Shown: positions 1-7,511 of the stretch, piece by piece
Layout: every line of letters begins with the position of its first letter
Numbering within the stretch: position 1 is the stretch's first letter
Assembly (NCBI RefSeq): GCF_020892095.1
Contig: NZ_AP024845.1
Span: 496,001 to 560,000, forward strand
From: Claveliimonas bilis
Lineage (GTDB): Bacteria > Bacillota > Clostridia > Lachnospirales > Lachnospiraceae
DNA length: 64,000 nt
Direction: 5' to 3'
Position numbers and translations under genes: made by a program
The notes under the pieces: model-generated
What the model saw: only the letters and a program-made list of their open reading frames with translations
What the model was told of the DNA's origin: nothing
Databases searched by the model: none

Positions 1-37
1 ACATAGTTTTCTAAGTTATTTTAGAAAGAGGAAAGCT

Positions 38-454
38 ATGTATGAAATTTTTGAAAAATTATTAAAAGAGCATGGAGTCACAGCTTACCGAGTGGCTAAA
101 GAAACAGGCGTTACAACAGCGACATTAACCAGTTGGAAGCAGGGAAAATATACGCCTAAACCTGAAAAAATGCAGAAAATTGCGGATTATTTCGGGGTGT
201 CTCTTACTTATTTAATGACCGGAAAGGAGGAAACCGAAAAAGAGCCGAAGCTCAAACCAAAGGATCAAAAGGATATTAAGGAAATCCTCGCCAATACCGA
301 GCAACTTCTCAAGCAAGACGGGCTTATGTTTGACGGCGATCCGGCATCTCCGGAAGCTATCGAGTCTATCCTGTCAGCTATGCAGATTGGCATGGAAATG
401 GCAAAGAAAAAGAATAAGGAGAAATACACTCCAAAAAAGTATAAAAAGGATTGA
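38..454 (+). CDS. XRE-family (cI-like) repressor
   Basis: 138-residue protein with an N-terminal XRE/lambda-repressor helix-turn-helix (about residues 5-62: VTAYRVAKETGVTTATLTSW followed by a second helix ending near YFGVSLTYLMTG) and a charged C-terminal tail. An AGAGGAAAG ribosome site lies before the ATG. The next gene, an ImmA/IrrE protease, starts 4 nt after the stop, which is the classic repressor/anti-repressor pair of ICEBs1-like elements and some prophages. The likely role is to keep the resident element silent. It has no S24 peptidase domain, so induction probably depends on the neighbouring protease rather than on RecA-type self-cleavage. Family call is firm; target genes are inferred. 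Confidence 0.85.
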   Translation: MYEIFEKLLKEHGVTAYRVAKETGVTTATLTSWKQGKYTPKPEKMQKIADYFGVSLTYLMTGKEETEKEPKLKPKDQKDIKEILANTEQLLKQDGLMFDGDPASPEAIESILSAMQIGMEMAKKKNKEKYTPKKYKKD

Positions 455-458
455 TGTT

Positions 459-890
459 ATGGATATAAAAAAACTGGCGGATTCTCTGGTTAGAAAGTAC
501 AATACACGGAATCCCTTTGAGATTATCAGCAATCTCAATGCAATAGTTGTCTTTTATCCTCTACAAGGGGTAAAAGGATTTTATCAGTACTTTCAGCGTA
601 ACAATATCATCTATATTGATGACACACTATCCGATCAAGAGAAACTGTTTGTCTGCGCGCATGAATTGGAGCATATGCTGTTACATAAAAAGGCCAATGC
701 CATATTCATGGACTCGCGAACACAGCTTAATACTACAAAATATGAAAATGAAGCTGATAGATTTGCTATGTCTTTATTAATATCGGACGATATGATTGAA
801 ACTCATTTAGACTACACAACAGACCAGCTTTCTCGTTTATTCGGATATCATAAAAAGCTGATCGAACTAAGAATAAAAGATTTTACTTGA
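459..890 (+). CDS. ImmA/IrrE-family metallopeptidase
   Basis: 143 residues with the zinc-protease motif HELEH at about residues 68-72 and a downstream E/D segment (NEADRFAMSLL) that normally supplies the third metal ligand. The frame is open upstream to 330, but ATG 459 lies 4 nt after the repressor stop and fits the family's usual start, so I used it. ImmA-type proteases cleave the cognate XRE repressor after DNA damage or other signals and thereby release mobile-element genes. Pairing with the XRE gene supports that role here. Substrate and trigger are inferred from the family, not visible in the sequence. Confidence 0.85.
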   Translation: MDIKKLADSLVRKYNTRNPFEIISNLNAIVVFYPLQGVKGFYQYFQRNNIIYIDDTLSDQEKLFVCAHELEHMLLHKKANAIFMDSRTQLNTTKYENEADRFAMSLLISDDMIETHLDYTTDQLSRLFGYHKKLIELRIKDFT

Positions 891-898
891 TATAACCG

Positions 899-947
899 CT
901 CTGGCGTTTATATAACAGACGGCTTCTCATACAAAGGAAAACGGAGG
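899..947 (+). repeat. Shared intergenic leader, copy 1
   Basis: AT-rich leader: CTCTGGCG, then TTATATAACAGACGG, then CTTCTCATACAAAGG, ending in the GGAGG ribosome site of the next gene. Closely related blocks precede the genes at 1589, 2992 and 3432. The TATATAAC stretch could be a -10 element. No clear -35 is visible. Confidence 0.55.
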
Positions 948-955
948 ACATTTAT

Positions 956-1528
956 ATGGGATTTTTGAAATCTTTGTTCACAGGAAGGTCTACTGATGTC
1001 TTTAAACCAGATTTTACAAAATCTGAATACGATAATTGGATGGATTATTTAGATAAAGGAGGTACAACTGAACAATGGAAAGCATTAAAGAAAGAAAACA
1101 AGTGGAAATTTCCAAAAGATGAAGTAGATAAACATATGGAATATGAAAGGGAACTTCGCCCTATATTTAATAAATACTCTGAATTATCAGGGCTCATTAA
1201 GCACCAATGGTCTGATTTATATAAATCAAAAGACTACAATAGTAAACTCGCTTCAAAAATTGAAAAAGAGTGTTACGAAGCCATTTCATATTTTGAGCAA
1301 GTTCAAAATATCGATAGGCGTCATAATCAACCTACGATGAACGGATCTCCTGTCTATACGAAATTAGCCATATTATATGAAAGACGCGGCGATTACGAAA
1401 AAGGGATTGAAGTTTGTAAAATGGCCATTAAAGTAGGGATGAGCGAACATGGTCGCATGGAAAAACTAATCAAAAAAGCCGGACGCACTCCGACAGATGC
1501 TGAAATGAAACTTATCAATAGTAAATAA
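956..1528 (+). CDS. Hypothetical protein with TPR-like C-terminus
   Basis: 190 residues, not recognised as a named family. The N-terminus (MGFLKSLFTGR) is amphipathic rather than a signal peptide. The middle is rich in charged and aromatic residues. Residues about 130-175 (YTKLAILYERRGDYEKGIEVCKMAI) look like one tetratricopeptide repeat pair, a protein-interaction fold. A strong GGAGG ribosome site precedes the ATG. It is the first of four consecutive plus-strand genes with similar leaders inside a mobile element, so it is probably an accessory or defence gene. Function is unknown. Confidence 0.7.
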   Translation: MGFLKSLFTGRSTDVFKPDFTKSEYDNWMDYLDKGGTTEQWKALKKENKWKFPKDEVDKHMEYERELRPIFNKYSELSGLIKHQWSDLYKSKDYNSKLASKIEKECYEAISYFEQVQNIDRRHNQPTMNGSPVYTKLAILYERRGDYEKGIEVCKMAIKVGMSEHGRMEKLIKKAGRTPTDAEMKLINSK

Positions 1529-1538
1529 TGTTTAACCA

Positions 1539-1583
1539 CCTCAACAATTATATATTCTCAATGTAAGGAACCAATGAGGAGAT
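1539..1583 (+). repeat. Shared intergenic leader, copy 2
   Basis: CCTCAACAATTATATA followed by TTCTCAATGTAAGGAACC and a GAGGAG ribosome site. It matches copies 1, 3 and 4 in the order CTC - TTATATA - TTCTCAATGTAAGG - purine-rich ribosome site. Confidence 0.55.
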
Positions 1584-1588
1584 AGGAA

Positions 1589-2926
1589 ATGAATATAGGA
1601 GATATTTTTAAAATTAATCAATTCAAAACTGAAATTGAACAACTTAGATCTGACAATCAGCGTCTTTATGATGATAATTGTAAAATGCAAAATATGCTTA
1701 CCCCAGAAATGAAAGATGCAATCGCCATAAAAAAACAAATTAGTTCCTTAGAAATAACAAGAAATAATTTGAATGATGAAATTCTTTCACTACAACATAC
1801 TATTTCCGAACATAACGCCAAAGTCGGAGAGCTAAAGCATACTATTTCTGTCAAAGAAAAAGAAATTATAGAGTTGGACGATAAAATTCTTCTTCAAGAT
1901 TTCGGAATATATACTCCGGTTTATAATCTTATGAGTTCGGATGAATATAAAAAGAGAATCACCATTATCCGACAAAAACAAAAGGCTATGATTAAAAACG
2001 ATACAGCCTGCACCTACCCTACAAATATGACACTGGATGGAAGTATCACAAAAGGCAAAAAACTTGTAAAAGATAACGTAAAGCAAATATTGAGATCATT
2101 TAATAATGAATGTGATGCCGTTATTGATAAAGTCAAATTTAATAATATAGAATCCATTAAAAAGAAAATTGAAAAATCCTATAATGATCTAAACAAGATG
2201 AACGCTTCTATGCAAATCTCCATTGTATATAAATACTATACACTAAAAATAGAAGAATTAAATCTTTGTTATGAATATGCTGTCAAAAAGCAAGAAGAGA
2301 AAGAGGAACAAAAACGAATCCGAGAGCAGCTTCGAGAAGAGGCAAAATTACAAAAAGAAATCGAAGAAGCACGAAAGACAATCGAAAAAGAAAAGAAACA
2401 TTATCTGAATGCCTTAAAACAAATTGAAGCACAATTGAGTTCTGCCTCCAACGATGAAAAAACAAAATTAGAAGAAAAAAAATCAGAAATACTTTCTCAA
2501 TTGAGTGAAATCCAAAAATCCATTAATGACATTGATTATCGTGAAGCAAACAAGCGCGCTGGATATGTATATATTATCTCTAATATAGGTTCGTTCGGGG
2601 AGAATGTATATAAGATAGGCATGACTAGACGCTTAGATCCAACAGAACGTGTAGACGAATTAGGAGATGCTTCCGTCCCATTCAATTTCGATATACATGC
2701 GATGATATTTTCAGATGATGCTCCGGCATTAGAAAATGCACTTCACAAGGCATTTGAAAACAGAAAACTTAATATGGTTAATCAAAGAAGAGAGTTTTTC
2801 AATGTCACTTTAGATGAAATCGAGGAAGTTGTCAAAAAGAACTTCGATAAAACTGTAGAATTTACAAGAATTGCTCCGGCAGAGCAATATAGGGAAAGCT
2901 TAATGATAAAAAAGAATAAAAAATAA
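1589..2926 (+). CDS. DUF4041 / GIY-YIG (T5orf172) domain protein
   Basis: 445 residues. The N-terminal two thirds are strongly coiled-coil forming (heptads about residues 10-100 and 225-310, very rich in K, E and Q) around a DUF4041-like middle. The C-terminal about 100 residues (from AGYVYIISNIGSFG to EIEEVV) match the T5orf172/Mug113 branch of the GIY-YIG nuclease fold: YVYIIS, VYKIGMTRR, an R/E-containing helix and a late NxRREFF segment. Proteins of this architecture are common in phages and mobile islands and probably act on DNA, but their substrate is not known. It belongs to the four-gene accessory cassette. An AGGAGATAGG ribosome site precedes the ATG. Confidence 0.8.
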   Translation: MNIGDIFKINQFKTEIEQLRSDNQRLYDDNCKMQNMLTPEMKDAIAIKKQISSLEITRNNLNDEILSLQHTISEHNAKVGELKHTISVKEKEIIELDDKILLQDFGIYTPVYNLMSSDEYKKRITIIRQKQKAMIKNDTACTYPTNMTLDGSITKGKKLVKDNVKQILRSFNNECDAVIDKVKFNNIESIKKKIEKSYNDLNKMNASMQISIVYKYYTLKIEELNLCYEYAVKKQEEKEEQKRIREQLREEAKLQKEIEEARKTIEKEKKHYLNALKQIEAQLSSASNDEKTKLEEKKSEILSQLSEIQKSINDIDYREANKRAGYVYIISNIGSFGENVYKIGMTRRLDPTERVDELGDASVPFNFDIHAMIFSDDAPALENALHKAFENRKLNMVNQRREFFNVTLDEIEEVVKKNFDKTVEFTRIAPAEQYRESLMIKKNKK

Positions 2927-2930
2927 AATC

Positions 2931-2983
2931 ACTCTAAAGATTATATAATAGACGACTTCTCAATATCAAGGAAGAAAGCGAGG
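2931..2983 (+). repeat. Shared intergenic leader, copy 3
   Basis: CACTCTAAAGATTATATAAT followed by AGACGACTTCTCAATATCA and a GCGAGG ribosome site. The closest relative is copy 1, with the same AGACGRCTTCTCA core and spacing. Confidence 0.55.
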
Positions 2984-2991
2984 AAAAAACG

Positions 2992-3366
2992 ATGATTGAT
3001 TTTACAAACAGTGCTTATGTGAAAATGAAACAGGTAGACCCCAATACTGTTCTGGGAGACATCCAGCCAATCTTGATTAATGGTGAGCAGGTCATTGGAG
3101 CCTACAAGGCCATGAGAGATTACTGTGTATTTACAAACAAACGTGTCATTGCGGTAAATGTGCAGGGAATGACCGGGAAAAAGAAAGACTTTACTTCTCT
3201 TCCGTATTCAAAAGTCAGCGCTTATTCAATAGAGACTGCAGGCATTCTCGATCTGGACAGTGAGCTTGAAATGTACTTCAGTGGATTGGGGAAGGTAAAG
3301 TTTGAATTTACAGGCCAGAGCAATATCGTGCAGATCTGTCAAATTATCAGTGGATATATATTATAA
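2992..3366 (+). CDS. Bacterial PH-domain protein
   Basis: 124 residues covering one bacterial pleckstrin-homology-like domain (bPH): strands around DYCVFTNKRVIAVNVQG, then SLPYSKVSAYSIETAG, LDLDSELEMYFSG and KVKFEFTG, closed by a C-terminal helix. There is no membrane segment. Such single-domain proteins form ring-like oligomers in solved structures and are often stress or phage-associated, but no enzymatic activity is known. It is the third gene of the accessory cassette, between the GIY-YIG and HEPN-like genes. Fold assignment is good; role unknown. Confidence 0.8.
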   Translation: MIDFTNSAYVKMKQVDPNTVLGDIQPILINGEQVIGAYKAMRDYCVFTNKRVIAVNVQGMTGKKKDFTSLPYSKVSAYSIETAGILDLDSELEMYFSGLGKVKFEFTGQSNIVQICQIISGYIL

Positions 3367-3377
3367 AGGGAATATGA

Positions 3378-3425
3378 CCTGGTGATTATTTAGATTTCTC
3401 AATGTAAGGGTACGAAAGAAAGGAA
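3378..3425 (+). repeat. Shared intergenic leader, copy 4
   Basis: CCTGGTGATTATTTAGA followed by TTTCTCAATGTAAGGGT and an AAAGGAAAAGG ribosome site. It shares TTCTCAATGTAAGG exactly with copy 2. Confidence 0.5.
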
Positions 3426-3431
3426 AAGGGT

Positions 3432-4406
3432 ATGGAAAGTCTGCAAGATCGTTTGATCGAAAAATCAAAAGAAGCGTTTACGATGGCTATTGAGTTATAT
3501 AACAAACCAACAATAAAGTATCGTGTCGAAGGATTTAGCATGTTTATTTGCAACGCTTGGGAGCTTATGCTTAAAGCATATATGATGAAAAAATGGGGAG
3601 ATTCATGCATTTACTATGAAGATCATCCAGATCGAACCATCTCATTCTCAGATTGCATAAAAAAAGTATTTACAAATGATAAAGATCCTTTAAGATTAAA
3701 TTTAGAAAAAATTATTGAATTACGAAACACAAGCACCCATTTTATTACGGAAGAATATGAAATGGTATATGTGCCTCTTTTTCAAGCTTGTATTCTAAAC
3801 TTTAATGAAAAAATGATGGCCTTTCACTCAATAGACATGACTAAGGTAATCCCGCAAAACTTTCTTTCTTTATCCGTCAGCATGAAAGCATTAAGTGAAT
3901 CTGAAATTGTTGCAAAATATCCTGAAGAAATTGCCAAAAAACTTCTTGATATGAAAAACACTGTGGATGAATTATCTTTTGAAAATAACAATGCAAAATT
4001 TGCTATACGGATTGAGCACTATCACTATTTAACAAAAAACCCAGACAAAGCTACAACTTTTGTGAAAGTCGATAACTCTGCAGACGCACATGTAAAAATA
4101 ATAAAGGAATTGAAAGACCCAAATAATACTCATAATTTAACTGCAAAAGCGTGCATTTGGAAAATCAGAGATCGGCTGTCAAAAGATCATATCGACCTTT
4201 GGTATAACGGAAACAAAGTAAAATTTACGAGTTTCCATTTTACAAATTTCTGTAAATACTTTGGTATAAAGAATAATGAGCGTTTTTGCTATATCCATAA
4301 GCAATTTACTCAACCACAATACTCATACTCCATACAAACCGTGGAATTTATCGTTGAGGAGCTTGAAAAAGATCCAGAAAACATTCTTAATAACATAAAA
4401 AAATAA
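3432..4406 (+). CDS. DUF3644 protein, HEPN-like
   Basis: 324 residues. The N-terminal about 115 residues match DUF3644-type proteins: a helical bundle with FICNAWELMLKAYMMKK, then ELRNTSTHF at about residues 96-104. R98 and H103 form an Rx4H motif, the catalytic signature of HEPN ribonucleases. The C-terminal half is less conserved and I do not recognise it. HEPN proteins are common toxins and abortive-infection effectors, so an RNA-cleaving defence role is a reasonable inference from motif and context. It is the last gene of the cassette. No dedicated antitoxin with a clear MNT or antitoxin fold is adjacent. Confidence 0.7.
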   Translation: MESLQDRLIEKSKEAFTMAIELYNKPTIKYRVEGFSMFICNAWELMLKAYMMKKWGDSCIYYEDHPDRTISFSDCIKKVFTNDKDPLRLNLEKIIELRNTSTHFITEEYEMVYVPLFQACILNFNEKMMAFHSIDMTKVIPQNFLSLSVSMKALSESEIVAKYPEEIAKKLLDMKNTVDELSFENNNAKFAIRIEHYHYLTKNPDKATTFVKVDNSADAHVKIIKELKDPNNTHNLTAKACIWKIRDRLSKDHIDLWYNGNKVKFTSFHFTNFCKYFGIKNNERFCYIHKQFTQPQYSYSIQTVEFIVEELEKDPENILNNIKK

Positions 4407-4511
4407 GCTAACCCCAGGAGCAAAGGAATTCTAAGTCTTGCGACCTACTCCCATTCGGGAACCCAGCTTTATCCTTCACGAGTTAACTTATTTATAATAT
4501 ACTATTCTTAC

Positions 4512-4541
4512 TTGTAATTGTCAATATTATGACTATATTAT
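4512..4541 (+). promoter_or_regulatory. Candidate promoter of the type I toxin mRNA
   Basis: TTGTAA (4512-4517), 18-bp spacer, TATTAT (4536-4541). A GC-rich hairpin (CCCCG ... CGGGG, about 4568-4595) would lie in the 5' leader of the toxin message. Long structured leaders that delay translation are usual for such toxins. The 4407-4678 gap holds this promoter and leader and no other gene that I can support. Confidence 0.4.
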
Positions 4542-4678
4542 AACAAAATGTATCAATAAATCAAACCGCCCCGTCTCTCTCCGGAGCTGCCGGGGCATAC
4601 AATAAAATAATATATTTACCCAGGCAGCTGATAGGGTGCATACCACCGTTTCCGAGTCTTGCGGAAGGAGTGGTTGAT

Positions 4679-4762
4679 ATGAGTACATATGAAGAGTTCA
4701 TGATTATATTGACGGTTGGTCTATTGATTGTAGCAATTCTCAATTATACCCATAGAAAATAG
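4679..4762 (+). CDS. Holin-like type I toxin peptide
   Basis: 27-residue peptide with a charged N-terminus (MSTYEEF), one hydrophobic membrane segment (MIILTVGLLIVAIL) and a basic tail (NYTHRK). This matches the small putative holin-like toxin family of Firmicutes type I toxin-antitoxin loci. A strong GGAAGGAG ribosome site lies 7 nt before the ATG. An inverted repeat directly after the stop ends the message. A convergent minus-strand promoter 100 nt downstream would make an antisense RNA overlapping the 3' end, as in txpA/RatA of Bacillus subtilis. It probably damages the membrane if the antisense RNA is lost, stabilising the mobile element. Confidence 0.8.
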   Translation: MSTYEEFMIILTVGLLIVAILNYTHRK

Positions 4763-4860
4763 CACCCCCGCTCTGGACAAGCTTTTGAGGTGCTATTTCT
4801 AGTTACTGATAACTTTGCCGGAAACGGATAGGTTTGCTCTATCGTATCGGCTGTCTTGTT
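4755..4860 (-). ncRNA. Antisense antitoxin RNA of the type I toxin
   Basis: On the minus strand a strong promoter (TTGACT at 4894-4889, 16-bp spacer, TATAAT at 4872-4867) would start an RNA near 4860. It runs toward the toxin gene and would end at the inverted repeat AATAGCACC/GGTGCTATT (4758-4797), overlapping the 3' end of the toxin message across that shared terminator. This convergent arrangement is typical of txpA/RatA-type systems. The RNA is predicted from promoter and terminator only. Confidence 0.6.
4758..4797. terminator. Bidirectional terminator shared by toxin and antitoxin
   Basis: The perfect stem AATAGCACC/GGTGCTATT has a loop of about 22 nt. T-rich sequence follows on the plus strand and TTTTC on the minus strand. 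Confidence 0.65.
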
Positions 4861-4944
4861 AAATATATTATAGCAAATATGCTTTAAAAGTCAACTGCCC
4901 TGGTGCCACTAACACTAGGACAGCAAAGAAAGAAGGTTAAATAT

Positions 4945-5838
4945 ATGGATGATTTTCAGGCTAAACTAAATGGGCTTTCAGAGCGTGTACTCTCCAAAGC
5001 TCTGACAGAGGATGAACAGAACAGTTATACAGAAACGCTTTTTGAATCCATCAAGCATATTAACGAATATGGTAATGAATTTTGGTATGCGAGAGAGCTC
5101 CAGAAAGCTCTTGAATATAGTGAGTGGCGTAACTTTTCTAAAGTAATTGATAAAGCAATAACCGCGTGCGAAAATAGTGAAAATGCAGTTTCTGACCATT
5201 TTGTTGAGGTCAACAAAATCGTGGATGCAGGAGTTACATCAAAACCTGTCGAAGACTATGAGCTTTCCCGCTATGCTTGCTACCTAATTGTACAAAACGG
5301 AGACTCGAGAAAAAAAGTAATTGCGCTAGGGCAGACTTATTTTGCTGTAAAAACACGCCAGCAAGAGTTAATAGAAAACTTTGATGACCTTAGTGAAGAT
5401 AAAAAACGACTTGCAATCCGTAATGAGATGAAAACTCATAACAAATCTCTTGCAGAGGCCGCAAAATTGGCCGGTATATCCGAGCCTCAAGATTATGCCA
5501 TTTTTCAAAACAAAGGGTATCAAGGTCTATATGGAGGGCTTGGACGCAAAGAAATCCATGCTAGAAAAGGCCTTAAAAAGAGCCAAGATATTCTTGATTA
5601 CATGGGAAGCACAGAACTTGCCGCCAATCTATTCCGCGCAACACAAACTGACGAAAAGCTTCGTAAAGAAAATATCCTAGGCAAGGAAGCTGCTAATCAG
5701 ACCCATTACGAAGTTGGCAAAAAGGTTCGTCAAACGATTAAAGAATTAGGCGGAACTATGCCGGAAGATTTGCCAACTCCGACTAAAGGAATTAAACAAA
5801 TAGAACGTGAACAGAGAAAAATTTCCGAAGAGAAATAA
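4945..5838 (+). CDS. dinD: DNA damage-inducible protein D
   Basis: 297 residues matching DinD along its length: an N-terminal Bro-N/KilA-N-like region (NEYGNEFWYARELQKALEYSEWRNF), YACYLIVQNGD near the centre, the conserved YQGLYGG/LGRKEIHARKGL block, and DYMGSTELAANLFRATQT. In E. coli DinD belongs to the SOS regulon and modulates RecA filaments. I chose ATG 4945 because an AGAAAGAAGG ribosome site precedes it; the frame is open to 4903 without one. A hairpin with GU pairs (CTGCCCTGGTG/CACTAGGACAG, 4893-4923) sits in its leader. Mobile elements often carry dinD, and here it follows the toxin-antitoxin locus. I see no certain LexA box. Confidence 0.85.
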   Translation: MDDFQAKLNGLSERVLSKALTEDEQNSYTETLFESIKHINEYGNEFWYARELQKALEYSEWRNFSKVIDKAITACENSENAVSDHFVEVNKIVDAGVTSKPVEDYELSRYACYLIVQNGDSRKKVIALGQTYFAVKTRQQELIENFDDLSEDKKRLAIRNEMKTHNKSLAEAAKLAGISEPQDYAIFQNKGYQGLYGGLGRKEIHARKGLKKSQDILDYMGSTELAANLFRATQTDEKLRKENILGKEAANQTHYEVGKKVRQTIKELGGTMPEDLPTPTKGIKQIEREQRKISEEK

Positions 5839-5840
5839 AA

Positions 5841-5904
5841 AATAGGCTTCGCCTATTCAACTCCCCTACCCCTCAATCATGAGGGGATAGGGGGTTTTCT
5901 TTTG
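5841..5904 (+). terminator. Tandem hairpins after dinD
   Basis: A short hairpin AATAGGCTTCGCCTATT (5841-5857) is followed by a long stem CCCCTACCCCTC/GAGGGGATAGGGG (5863-5893) and TTTTCTTTTG. The second hairpin may also be the left terminus of the IS91-type element. Confidence 0.6.
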
Positions 5905-5929
5905 TTACTTTTTCTTGCATAATAGACTT

Positions 5930-7081
5930 ATGAACATCTTACAAAGAATCTTTGCAGACCATTATGAAGAAATTAAATATACTCTTCATCCCAGAGAGAC
6001 TGAGATGGAAAATATCAATAAGATGATCAACTGTGGTGATCCTTCTTTTGGCGGTGCCATGTACAATTGTCCGCACTGCGGGAACTTCAAATTCGTTCCT
6101 TTCCGCTGTCACAGCCGTTTTTGCCCTTCATGTGGCAACAAATATTCTATGGAACGCACCACCAGTATGTCTTTCAAACTCGTTAGCGTCCAACACCGCC
6201 ATTGCGTTTTTACTATTGATGAAAATCTCCGCAGCTTCTTCCTTCAGGACCGATCTCTTCTGAACTGTCTCTTCCATTCCGTCTCCAGTGTAATATCAAG
6301 GATGTTTTTCAATCTAAACCATGCCCAAAATTTTACTCCCGGCTATATCATGGTCCTTCATACTTTTGGCCGCGATCTCAAATGGAATCCCCACATTCAC
6401 TGCCTCCTTTCCGAAGGTGGCTACAGTAATGACGGCTTCTGGCGCCATGTAAAACACTTTAACTACAACTATCTGCGCAATGCTTTCCGCACGGCTCTTC
6501 TCAATGAACTGGAAGACCGGATTGGACCTTCTTTCAAAAAAGTGAAAGCGAAATGTTACACTCAGCATAAGCAGGGCTTCTATGTCTATGCTAAACCGAA
6601 TCTCTGCGATCCGAAAGTAGTGGCTAAATACATCGGCCGCTATCTTGGCAGGCCAGTAATTGCCACTTCCAGGATTGACCGGTATGACGGAGATATCGTT
6701 ACTTTCCACTATAACCGTCACGAAGATGAACAGTATGTGGAAGAAACTTTGCCTGTTATGGATTTCATAAAACGTCTCATCCGACACATCCCGGAAAAAC
6801 ATTTTAAAATGATCCGCTATGGCGGTCTGTATGCAAGGCACCGCAAGATTGATTCAAAACTGCACCGTGTCATCTCAAAAGAAAAGCATAGGATATACCG
6901 CAGCTTCACTCAATGGAGAACATCTCTTTTTCTCTCCTTCGGATATGACCCCCTGTATTGTTCCGAGTGTAATCATAAAATGGAGTTCTTGGAACTTTAT
7001 TACAACCACAAGCGCGTACCTCTCGAAGAAATGTACGAGAAAGTAATGTCCAAATCTCGTGGAAAGCGTTCCTCCGCGTAG
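5930..7081 (+). CDS. IS91-family rolling-circle transposase
   Basis: 383 residues from ATG 5930; an upstream in-frame TTG at 5915 is possible. The N-terminal zinc-binding region has CPHCG and CHSRFCPSCG (about residues 45-80), then the HUH nuclease motif NPHIHCL, and the tyrosine motif YIGRYLGRP with two tyrosines four residues apart, as in IS91/ISCR enzymes. A C-terminal CSEC pair is present. The enzyme nicks and joins single-stranded DNA to move the element by rolling-circle transposition. All motifs are intact, so it may be active. A small companion ORF follows at 7122. Confidence 0.9.
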   Translation: MNILQRIFADHYEEIKYTLHPRETEMENINKMINCGDPSFGGAMYNCPHCGNFKFVPFRCHSRFCPSCGNKYSMERTTSMSFKLVSVQHRHCVFTIDENLRSFFLQDRSLLNCLFHSVSSVISRMFFNLNHAQNFTPGYIMVLHTFGRDLKWNPHIHCLLSEGGYSNDGFWRHVKHFNYNYLRNAFRTALLNELEDRIGPSFKKVKAKCYTQHKQGFYVYAKPNLCDPKVVAKYIGRYLGRPVIATSRIDRYDGDIVTFHYNRHEDEQYVEETLPVMDFIKRLIRHIPEKHFKMIRYGGLYARHRKIDSKLHRVISKEKHRIYRSFTQWRTSLFLSFGYDPLYCSECNHKMEFLELYYNHKRVPLEEMYEKVMSKSRGKRSSA

Positions 7082-7121
7082 AACCGTTGTGATATAATCC
7101 TCTCAAAGGAGGTTGCTTACC

Positions 7122-7298
7122 ATGAAACCAGATATTGAGGAACTGCGCAAAAAGTACATAGAGAATCCACCCGAAGGAATGACATCCGAGGACATTCGCC
7201 ATATGAGCGAGGATGACCTTCTGGATATGGATTATTTTCTGAATGAAGACGACCCTTTTGACGATTTGTTTGGAGAAGAAGGTTTTTATATCTTCTAA
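7122..7298 (+). CDS. Small acidic protein accompanying the IS91 transposase
   Basis: 58 residues, strikingly acidic (runs such as SEDDLLDMDYFLNEDDPFDD). It starts 40 nt after the transposase stop with a perfect AAAGGAGG ribosome site. No domain is recognised. The good translation signal, the position before the element's terminator and the biased composition argue that it is real and belongs to the IS91-type element. It may bind or regulate the transposase or mimic DNA. That is inference only. Confidence 0.65.
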   Translation: MKPDIEELRKKYIENPPEGMTSEDIRHMSEDDLLDMDYFLNEDDPFDDLFGEEGFYIF

Positions 7299-7332
7299 AT
7301 CTAACCATCGTCCTATTGTCATGCCCACTCCC

Positions 7333-7373
7333 CTGTTGATTTAACATATGTTCGATCAGTAGGGCTTTTTCCC
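7333..7373 (+). terminator. Terminator after the IS91-type unit
   Basis: Stem CCCTGTTGAT/ATCAGTAGGG (with two GU pairs) is followed by GCTTTTT. A second GU-rich hairpin, CCGCCCCGGTG/CACCAGGACGG, lies at 7413-7438 and resembles the one before dinD. Confidence 0.6.
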
Positions 7374-7511
7374 CCTTATCCAAAAATCGGAATTTCCTAT
7401 AAAGTAAAAAACCGCCCCGGTGCGCCAACACCAGGACGGCAATACATATCCGAAGATATGCACATCTGTAGCAAGAAATATTGTATCATCTTCGGGCAGC
7501 CAAAGCAAGAG

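Noticed and set aside
1541-2465. Minus-strand open frames opposite the DUF4041 gene
   Set aside because: They are antisense to a well-supported coding gene, lack ribosome sites and have compositions typical of reverse-strand shadows.
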